Shown here: piece by piece, positions 9,801-15,821 of the stretch
Layout: every line of letters starts with the position of its first letter
How positions within the stretch are numbered: the stretch's first letter is position 1
Assembly: GCF_021390435.2 (NCBI RefSeq)
Contig: NZ_JAJVCN010000003.1
Span: 806,001 to 870,000, forward strand
Origin: Kibdelosporangium philippinense
GTDB lineage: Bacteria > Actinomycetota > Actinomycetes > Mycobacteriales > Pseudonocardiaceae
Direction: 5' to 3'
Length of the DNA stretch: 64,000 bases
Notes under the pieces: model-generated
Told to the model about the DNA's origin: nothing
Databases searched by the model: none
Seen by the model: the letters and a program-made list of their open reading frames with translations, nothing else
Position numbers and translations under genes: made by a program

Positions 9801-10925
9801 GGCCTTGGCCGCCTGTGACATGCCAAAGGCCATCTGCGCCCACTGCGCGCCGTACGGCAAACCCGTCTCGACCAGCACATCAGCCTGGACCTGCGCCTGG
9901 ACTGCCGCCCGGTTCGCGTCATCCGCGGCAGCACGGGCGTTGCTCAACTGGCGGGCGACTTCCGCCTTCACGCCGTTGAACGAGTCGGCCGGGTGCTGCC
10001 CGCCCGCGTCGTTCGCGGCCAGAATCTGCTCGGCCTTGCGGGCTTCGTTGCCTGCCAGGATCAAGGCGTTCGACGAGCGCTGCAACGCACGAACACCGTT
10101 GCCGTGCTGGATCATCAACACCCGGCGAGCCTCATTGGCCCGAGCTGATTTCTTGGCTAGCTCGGAGAGCGCTTCGGCGGCCTTGATCCGGGCTTCCTCG
10201 TCAGCGAGGAACTTCTCCCGCGCCTCAGCGTCCTTCCTAGCCGCCTCAAGGTAACCAGTGGCCAGGAACTGCTCAATCGCCGCATCCCCAGCGTCCAACG
10301 CGGTCTGCGCGGCACGCTTGACCTCCGGCCCACCCGCGGCCAGAACCATCGTCACCCGAGCGCGGTTCTCATCGGCCCGCTGCTTACCACTCTGCACCGC
10401 CGCAGCATCACGCTGCTCAGCGATTCCCTTGCCATACGCCAGGAACTGCAAGCGGTCGAGATCGGTGCCCGCGAGCACGCGGTCCACTTCGGCCCGCAGA
10501 TACGGACCACCCGTACCACGCAACGGCTCGATCGCCGCACGATTCTCCGCCGCGACCCGAGCCTTACGATCCGCGGCCTTCTTCTGCGCTTCCTTCAACC
10601 CGGTGTTGAGGAAAGCCATGATCGCCGTGCGACCACCGGCCAGCGCGACCTTGGCAGCGTCCCGGACTTCGACATCCTCGGCCAGCTCAGCATTGTCGGC
10701 CACCAACTGCCGCAGCCGTGGATCACCGGTGTCCGGAACACCGGCTGTGCCGTCCCATTCCTTGTACGGATCCGGTGGCATTGGGCGGGCGGGGGATGGT
10801 GGTGGATCCTCTGTGGACGATGACGCCACGGTTGGTGCTTCGGCGACGGCGTTCGTTGGCTGGATCAGCCCCGCGAACACCACGGCGGTCAGCGATGCCG
10901 TGAGCGCTCTTCGGAAGAGCTTCAT
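6834..10925 (-). CDS. Exported polymorphic toxin: ALF repeats, Ala-rich coiled coil, HINT, C-terminal toxin-like domain
   Basis: 1363-aa protein. A signal peptide spans about residues 1-28. ALF-type repeats follow to about 350 (units containing DNAELAEDVEVRDAAKVAL and LAAGGPEVKRAAQTAL). Then comes a very long Ala/Glu/Arg coiled coil to about 1010 and a hydrophobic pretoxin stretch LLMLIAKLPAVSGAIA. The HINT domain covers residues 1119-1263 (SFTPDTPVLMADG, TTDGHPFW, ILVHN) and the last 100 residues are the likely toxin. HINT domains in such proteins cleave off the C-terminal toxin. The HINT first residue appears to be Ser, not Cys. The tail has EHYNKHG, RGRPST and ITYFEPDDGLAY, which resembles small RNase-type (BECR-like) toxins; this is inference. 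ATG 10925 has GGGAG about 10 nt upstream. The CPCC gene is coupled downstream. Confidence 0.85.
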   Translation of the reverse strand: MKLFRRALTASLTAVVFAGLIQPTNAVAEAPTVASSSTEDPPPSPARPMPPDPYKEWDGTAGVPDTGDPRLRQLVADNAELAEDVEVRDAAKVALAGGRTAIMAFLNTGLKEAQKKAADRKARVAAENRAAIEPLRGTGGPYLRAEVDRVLAGTDLDRLQFLAYGKGIAEQRDAAAVQSGKQRADENRARVTMVLAAGGPEVKRAAQTALDAGDAAIEQFLATGYLEAARKDAEAREKFLADEEARIKAAEALSELAKKSARANEARRVLMIQHGNGVRALQRSSNALILAGNEARKAEQILAANDAGGQHPADSFNGVKAEVARQLSNARAAADDANRAAVQAQVQADVLVETGLPYGAQWAQMAFGMSQAAKAAVSAVETASHSVDAAAFTDQARNAQERTERHAEQARKWRETAQKHADAAADLAKAAQVQAQAAKDAAARTKASRQAAERAEADAWAAAERTRQHRITAEREAATAAAQRAIAQREAANAAAARGRAEQQAAVARAMRGEAETQAGIAAAARGRAEAADGAAATAETNARNEERNAVASRDAAYRAERDQRAAEARAAAMESMAAAARGGPHAEAAQNEANKAFGDALTARGAAGAARNAANIATGAAAGARGAATEATRAAARARAAAQAAQAAAARANAAANRAEAEAAATHAAALRANSAASDATFQEAKAAEAAQNAVNLANQAASEAMNSLMAADRTKAEADAAAQEAVSAATQATLAVQAVSAAKASSQAITEPANTAITVVAPFTGQDIDADFVARVAEQARAVGAEQAAAAERRAAEALEAARLAQEAASRAKEEVKPAYDAAAAAAKSSAAAAQSAAEAQRAAADAAADGAAARAAAARANQADAQAREDARKARNAANAAANDARIAGRSASAAEADAAAARSAASRAEADAAAARGAADRAEVDATAAAAAADSAQKHADGAAEAAKNAYNAAVDAGKAADRAEEAARRAEAERRGQQVDQEAPKGLTDAELNDLFEEGGPELVDEYRKAYQDAKKSVIDYILEVGGQVLLDVIGYTDAKKCFTEGDVAACLWTVVNVGSLLMLIAKLPAVSGAIARVVSGLTKFLESTAAGRKLLDKVGDFLTKTKTCRIGNSFTPDTPVLMADGSHKPIEDVLIGDQVVATDPVTNTTAARAVTRVIVGEGSKNLVRVTVDKAGTIETTDGHPFWLDVRGRWLEAKDLAPGDVLRFADGRRGAVTAVRKHTEVRKVFNLTVADIRTFYVTAKLANGQVWRDILVHNTGGCGGDQWTSDFNLDEHYNKHGRDMGFYLKEDYQKAAQQFLCTCRGRPSTMKIKQNGTTKYYYDTATGEYGMTGQKGIITYFEPDDGLAYFDRQPGFEI

Positions 10926-10958
10926 TCTTGGGTAACTCCCATGGAATCGAAAAATGGA

Positions 10959-10987
10959 GCCCGGCACCCGTCGAGCGAGTACCGGGC
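10959..10987. terminator. Hairpin after the AbfB/LGFP gene
   Basis: Stem GCCCGGCAC / GTACCGGGC with one mismatch and an 11-nt loop. It lies just past the stop of the 707-aa gene and upstream of the toxin gene start. Confidence 0.5.
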
Positions 10988-11009
10988 CCCTTGTGTCAGA
11001 CCTCGTCGA

Positions 11010-13133
11010 TCAGAACCTGGTGTCCCAGGTCCGTCCGGTCGCTGGGTCGTGATAGATGTAGCCGCCCTGGAAGGTGCTCCGGCGCAGGTTTCCTACCTGC
11101 TCCTCGTCCGTCTTCGGGTAGCCGAGGTACGAACGCTCCCAGTCCATTGCCGCCCACCGGTCGTAGATCGCGCCGTAGATCAGGTGCGCGCCGGTGTCCG
11201 GGGTCCAGTAGATCGACAGCTTGCTGGCGAAGTGGGTGTACGTGCCCTTGCCGTCTGGCGTGCGGGTGGTGTCGATGATCGGCATCCGCAGCTTGTGACC
11301 GCCGGAGGCAAGGAACTTGGTCAGCGCCTCGCCCGAAACGCTGCGCACGCCGGTGTCCTTGCCCCAGTAGATGCGGGCGTTGTTGGCGTACTCGCGGTAT
11401 CGGATGCCGTCAACCAGCACCTCAGCGGCCTTCGGCGTGCCAACGAACGCGCGCAGCGCGTCGTCGTTGAGCCAGCGCAGCTGGATGTGCGTGGAGATGG
11501 CCGGGTCCGGGTCGACGACGGCCCAGGTGGCGTCCGGCTTGAACAGCGTGGGGGTGTCCCAGTCGAACTGACCGCTGTCGTTGGCCAGCCACACTTCCCC
11601 GTTGATGTGCCGCATGAAGCGACCGGGCACGTTCTTGGCTTCCAGTGCGATACCGGCACCTTCAAGGCCCGGCTTGGCGCACCAGGTGGCGTCGCCCTTG
11701 AACAGGTCGGTGCCGTCGTTGGCGTGCAGCTTCACCCGGTAGTCCTGGTGGCGCACGAAGCTACCCGCGTGGGTGGTGGACTCGAGGGAGAAGCAGTTCT
11801 CGTCCGCCAGACCCGGAACGATCTTCCAGCTGGCCTCGCCCAAAGGCGCGTCAGCGACAGTGTCGCCCTGGCTGCCTGGCGTGATCACCGCGTCGCCGCC
11901 GCCGGAACGCAGGTACCAGCCCTTGGCAGCGGTCGCGGCCGTGGTGGCCATGATCGACTGAGTCAGCACGTTGTACTGGGTCTCGGACAGGAACTTGGTC
12001 ACGTCTGCCGCGGTGCCTGCCAGTGCGGCGTTGGCCGCGGCGACCAGGCGCGGGCGGACCAGGCTGGCTTCGGCCTTGGCCTTGATGTCCCGGACCTTCT
12101 TACGGTCGGCTTCCTCGCGGATGTCCTGCTCGCGCTTGGCATCCCGCGCGTCCGCGGCCTTGAGACCGGTGTCGATGAACGCTTTCCAGTCCGCCGGGTT
12201 GGTGGAGCGCAGCGCGGCCTCGGCGGCGTTGCGGACCTCGATGTGCCGCGGGTTCGCCAGCTCCGGCGTGGTCAGCAGCTGGCGGATGAAGTTGTCGTCC
12301 GACAGCACAAGCCAGCCGTCCGGCACGACAATGCCCAGCACCGCGGCGGCGTTCTTCTTGGCCTGCTTGGCCGCGAGAATGCGGGCGGCTTCTTCGCTTT
12401 CCTGCTTGGCCTTCTCGATCGCGTCGCGCTGGTCGGCGATGTGCAGCGTGAAGATGTCGGTGGCGATGAACTTCTTCCACGCCGCCGCGTCGCCGCCCCA
12501 CGCGGTCATCGCGCCGTCTTTGACCTTGGGGCCCGTCGAACGACGCCACACCTGGTAGACGAAGTTCTGGTCGTTGCCGTCCAGCATCGCCGCGTCGGCC
12601 GCGATTTCGGCAAAGGCCGCGGCCTTCTGCCGGTCTTCGCGGCTCTTGCGGGCCTCTTCCTGACGACGTGCGTATTCCAGATGGTCACGGTCCACGAAGT
12701 CGTGGATGTTCGTCCTGATGAACGCGGTCGCGTCCGGCGCGTCCGGCTTCTCCACCACGATCTTGTAGACGCGGTAGGCCTCGGCCTTGGTGTACGGGTA
12801 CTTGTCCGCGTTGATCTTGTCGTAGACGCGGAACACGAAGTTCTTGTCCGACAACATCAACCACTCGTCGGTCGCCTCGCCGACCTCGATCGCGCGGACC
12901 GCGCGAACCTTCTCCACCTCAGTGGATTCCGGCACGGCGGTCGCCGTGGGGTCGGCTGCGATCTGCGGGATCGCTGGCGCGTTCGCGGTCGCCTCGGAGT
13001 TGCGCGAGGCCGCCGCTGGTGGAATGTCGGACGGTGCCGCGTGCGCGGCGACCGGCGCCATCAAGCCGGTGACCACCGCGGCGGCCACAAGACCGCGCGC
13101 AAATCGTCTACTGTGGACAGTTGCACTTCGCAT
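11010..13133 (-). CDS. Secreted ALF-repeat protein with AbfB and LGFP domains
   Basis: Exported 707-aa protein. Residues 1-33 are a signal peptide ending AAHAAP. Three or four ALF-like repeats with D-x-N-F-V/I cores (SDKNFVFRVYDKIN, NDQNFVYQVW, SDDNFIRQLL) span about 80-370. A beta-trefoil of the arabinofuranosidase-B (AbfB) type follows at about 410-545, with repeated GSFVRHQDYRVKLH and GRFMRHINGEVWLA blocks, a sugar-binding fold. LGFP repeats come last (KLSIYWTPDTGAHLIYG, ERSYLGYPKTDEE, FQGGYIYHDPATG), which are linked to cell-wall anchoring in mycolata and relatives. No enzyme domain is visible. It lies upstream of the toxin gene on the same strand, so a role in presenting or assembling toxin at the wall is plausible but unproven. 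Confidence 0.82.
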   Translation of the reverse strand: MRSATVHSRRFARGLVAAAVVTGLMAPVAAHAAPSDIPPAAASRNSEATANAPAIPQIAADPTATAVPESTEVEKVRAVRAIEVGEATDEWLMLSDKNFVFRVYDKINADKYPYTKAEAYRVYKIVVEKPDAPDATAFIRTNIHDFVDRDHLEYARRQEEARKSREDRQKAAAFAEIAADAAMLDGNDQNFVYQVWRRSTGPKVKDGAMTAWGGDAAAWKKFIATDIFTLHIADQRDAIEKAKQESEEAARILAAKQAKKNAAAVLGIVVPDGWLVLSDDNFIRQLLTTPELANPRHIEVRNAAEAALRSTNPADWKAFIDTGLKAADARDAKREQDIREEADRKKVRDIKAKAEASLVRPRLVAAANAALAGTAADVTKFLSETQYNVLTQSIMATTAATAAKGWYLRSGGGDAVITPGSQGDTVADAPLGEASWKIVPGLADENCFSLESTTHAGSFVRHQDYRVKLHANDGTDLFKGDATWCAKPGLEGAGIALEAKNVPGRFMRHINGEVWLANDSGQFDWDTPTLFKPDATWAVVDPDPAISTHIQLRWLNDDALRAFVGTPKAAEVLVDGIRYREYANNARIYWGKDTGVRSVSGEALTKFLASGGHKLRMPIIDTTRTPDGKGTYTHFASKLSIYWTPDTGAHLIYGAIYDRWAAMDWERSYLGYPKTDEEQVGNLRRSTFQGGYIYHDPATGRTWDTRF

Positions 13134-13201
13134 ACCTCGGGTACCTTCTCTTTTCTGGGCATGGCAAAGCGATCGCCAGCACGGCGAAACGCTGAGAAAG
13201 G

Positions 13202-14281
13202 TCAGTTGATGTTCTTGACGCGCTGCTCCGCGTCAATTGCCTGCTGCAGCAACGCATTCCAGTACGCGGCCTGCTGCGACGCCGAGTCACGCTCGGCCAG
13301 CCACGCGGCCTCCGACGAACGCGCCGGATCGATGATCGACTCCCAGTTCGGACCCATCGCAGCCTGCGCCGCGGCCAACACAGCCCGCCAGTTCTCCGCC
13401 TGACGCACCGCGACATCCTGCGCCTGCGTCCACCCCGACCGAGCCGGTTCCGTCTGCGTACCCACCTGCTGCCACGCACGCGCCGCAGCATCCTTGGCCT
13501 GCTGCTTCGTCTCCTCCGACGCCTCACGCGCCGCCTTCTCAGCAGCCTCCGCATCGGCGATCAGACGGGTGATCGTGCTGCGCCACTTCATGTTGTCGTT
13601 CGCGTGCCGCATCCGGAAAACTTCAAGATCCAACCGCGACCCGGTTGCCCAGCCATAAGCGAAAAACTCGACCAAGTCGTCATCCGTCGCACCTACGCGG
13701 AAAGCGTGCGAAGCGGACAACCGGACCTGCTCACCCGGATCGTTGGACGCGAGGTTCCGGACAAAATCCCGATCGCGCTGAACAAGTGCTTGCTTCTGCG
13801 TACCGATCTCGTCGCGATACACCCGATCGCGTGATCGTGCGGCCTCATAACCCGTACGGACGAACGCCTCACGCTCAGCGTCCGTCGCATTCGGACCCAA
13901 CAGCCGCTTGGCTTCGTTGTGGATTTCGGGCGAATACTCCACAGTGGTGGTCTCGAACACCCGACGGATGAAGTCCATGTTGCTAATGCGACGCTGCTGC
14001 GCCCGTTCGACCGCAAAATCGAACCCAGACTGCAGGAACGCAGCGATCGCCGTATCAGGATCGCTGCTCACCAACGCCGACCAGGCGGCGGTCCGCACAG
14101 TGCTGTACGGATGCGCATTCGCCAGATAGCGCACCCAAATCCAGTCGTCCGATGGCTGTTGCGCCTGGATCGTCACGGACGGTCCCGCATAGGCAACAAC
14201 CGGTGCTGCCACGGAGAAGGACGCCACAATGCAGGCAGCACAAACTAGGGCACGTCTCACCCTTGATCCCCCACGGTTCAT
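13202..14281 (-). CDS. Secreted ALF-repeat protein
   Basis: Exported 359-aa protein. A signal peptide covers residues 1-32 (RRALVCAACIVASFSVAAP). At least three ALF repeats follow: HPYSTVRTAAWSALVSSD with AAFLQSGFDFA, then AKRLLGPNATDAEREAFVRTGYEAA, then QVRLSASHAFRVGATDDDLVEFF. A C-terminal helical region (about 230-359) is rich in Ala, Gln and Trp, like the coiled coil of the neighbouring toxin. The ATG at 14281 is chosen because GGGGGG lies 6 nt upstream and the signal peptide begins there; a TTG at 14302 is the alternative. It resembles a toxin-family protein that has lost any HINT and toxin domain. Function unknown. It probably belongs to the same locus as the two genes downstream. Confidence 0.75.
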   Translation of the reverse strand: MNRGGSRVRRALVCAACIVASFSVAAPVVAYAGPSVTIQAQQPSDDWIWVRYLANAHPYSTVRTAAWSALVSSDPDTAIAAFLQSGFDFAVERAQQRRISNMDFIRRVFETTTVEYSPEIHNEAKRLLGPNATDAEREAFVRTGYEAARSRDRVYRDEIGTQKQALVQRDRDFVRNLASNDPGEQVRLSASHAFRVGATDDDLVEFFAYGWATGSRLDLEVFRMRHANDNMKWRSTITRLIADAEAAEKAAREASEETKQQAKDAAARAWQQVGTQTEPARSGWTQAQDVAVRQAENWRAVLAAAQAAMGPNWESIIDPARSSEAAWLAERDSASQQAAYWNALLQQAIDAEQRVKNIN

Positions 14282-14392
14282 CGAGCCCCCCGGCTCGTTC
14301 AAATCGCAACCTAATCACCGAGCGGACGCCGCGCAAGCAAAACCATCACACTGTGACCAATACCGACTGAAGTACTAGGCCAACTGCTGCGA

Positions 14393-14968
14393 TCAGACGG
14401 TACGGACGCCGAGTTCGAGATAGCGGGTGCGCGCGCTCCACGGCCCGAGATCCGGAGTGTCCGCCACGACGTCGTACCAAAGATCATCTTGCGGTGGCGC
14501 TGGGTGAACCGGCTCGTCAGCCCACAACCGGACCCACGACTGCCGGTCGTCCGCCAGGTCACGATCAACACGCCACGACTCAGGATCCAACGCGCTCAAA
14601 GCAAGGCCCGCCGCGTTGTAACCACTTTCGACCGCATCCCCGAACTCCCGCCGGATGGCGGACACGAACGACGAGCGGACCCACCCCACCGCGAGCGCGG
14701 CATTGAGCACGGCCGGTCGGATCGCGTCGGTCAATCGCTGGACCTTGATGGAGCCGACGCGAGACAGTCCCGTCTCACTCAGCGCGCAAACGGGCGTGCG
14801 GACCAGGGTCAACGTCTGGCTCTTGCCACGGTAGTTCGGCTCGCTGTAGAGCGTGACGCCGAGCCGCTCTCCCCGTTCGAACTGGCGGCGCAGATACGAC
14901 TGCCCACCCGCGATGGCGGCCCCGACGGAAGCGACAGCGGCGATCGCCAATTTCGTCCGACGTTTCAC
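14393..14968 (-). CDS. Membrane-anchored or secreted hypothetical protein
   Basis: 191-aa protein that I do not recognise. A basic N-terminus MKRRTK is followed by one hydrophobic segment (LAIAAVASVGAAIAGG), either an uncleaved anchor or a signal peptide. A segment LYSEPNYRGKSQTLTL recalls a single beta/gamma-crystallin-type Greek-key motif, but the match is short. The C-terminus is acidic and Trp-rich (DPESWRVDRDLADDRQSWVRLW). The start is a GTG at 14968 with GGAG 6 nt upstream. It is oriented like the ALF-repeat genes, about 110 bp further upstream, and could be the first gene of that group. Confidence 0.6.
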   Translation of the reverse strand: MKRRTKLAIAAVASVGAAIAGGQSYLRRQFERGERLGVTLYSEPNYRGKSQTLTLVRTPVCALSETGLSRVGSIKVQRLTDAIRPAVLNAALAVGWVRSSFVSAIRREFGDAVESGYNAAGLALSALDPESWRVDRDLADDRQSWVRLWADEPVHPAPPQDDLWYDVVADTPDLGPWSARTRYLELGVRTV

Positions 14969-15260
14969 CTGAACTCCAATCGGTGGCAGCCTGGTCGGTT
15001 GCGGCCAGCAGGATCGGTCGCATCATTGAACTCTCGCAGATCCGCGCCAAACCCGCCGCACAGGAAAATAAGTGGCGCGGTGCGTCATGCTGAATGCGAT
15101 GTCAGTACAGCTTGCGTTCGGGGTCACAACGGGAACTGAGGTGCGCTGCTGGCTGCCCGCCTCAGGAGGCAGGTAAGTGTCACGGCCTGCCAGTGATTGA
15201 GCGGGCGCCCACCCACCTGGCGCCCCAGTCGCCGTCGGCCCGGCGGACGCGGAGGCCGAC

Positions 15261-15821
15261 GTGGTGCTGGCGGCGACCAGACAGCTCATCGTTTTAGTGG
15301 CCGCCGGGACTGAAACGGCTGCTGCCGCAGGAGTTGATCTCGGCGGCGGGTTCACTTCGGCACGGTTGGCTGGCGCCTACGGGGACCGGCGCGATGCGGT
15401 GCTCGCGGCACTGAGAGTCCTCGGTGTGGAAGGTGCGCATCGACTCGGTGACCGAACCAGCACCCTGGTGGCACTTTTCGGGCTGTCGGCGACCAAGCGG
15501 GTCGGTGCGAGCAACCCCTCGCCCGGGCTCGTCTGCGCTCTTGCGATCGCTACCACCTGCTCACCGTCCACAATGGATGGCCTTGCACAGGTGGCCGAGA
15601 AGCGAAAGCGGACGGTGCCTGGCTTTCCAGCAAGTGATCTGGCTGACGCGGACGGGCCATGGCAGCACGCACTGCCCGCTGCCGCTGAACTCGGCGCGCC
15701 GGTTGGGCTGTTCTGGCAACGGATCGCTGAACACGGCTTGCTTATCCCGGCCGCACTGCTGGACAAGGGTGGTTGGCAAGCCCTGTGGAGCCGTGCGCAC
15801 CGGCCTACGGCGCGCAACTGA
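15261..15821 (+). CDS. Hypothetical protein, possibly the 3' part of a decayed gene
   Basis: 186-aa frame starting at a GTG with GGAGG 5 nt upstream. The N-terminal 40 residues are hydrophobic and Ala-rich (LAATRQLIVLVAAG). The remainder looks globular (GLVCALAIATTC, PWQHALPAAAELGAP, WQRIAEHGLLIP). I recognise no family. Third-position GC is lower than in neighbouring genes. The same frame continues upstream to an ATG at 15099 but is broken by TAA near 15174 and TGA at 15196, so this may be the remnant of a longer gene. It overlaps the end of the convergent PKD/beta-helix gene by 17 bp. The 15.0-15.26 kb stretch upstream otherwise shows nothing I can name. Confidence 0.4.
   Translation: MVLAATRQLIVLVAAGTETAAAAGVDLGGGFTSARLAGAYGDRRDAVLAALRVLGVEGAHRLGDRTSTLVALFGLSATKRVGASNPSPGLVCALAIATTCSPSTMDGLAQVAEKRKRTVPGFPASDLADADGPWQHALPAAAELGAPVGLFWQRIAEHGLLIPAALLDKGGWQALWSRAHRPTARN

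Noticed and set aside
7934..9934. Several 80-300 codon frames and Ala/Arg-rich DNA periodicity within the toxin gene
   Set aside because: These are caused by the Ala-rich coiled-coil coding sequence, not by separate genes or DNA tandem repeats.
10941..13403. Long plus-strand open frame of 820 codons opposite the AbfB/LGFP gene
   Set aside because: It is the antisense shadow of a well-coded minus-strand gene with recognisable domains; high GC gives long mirror frames.
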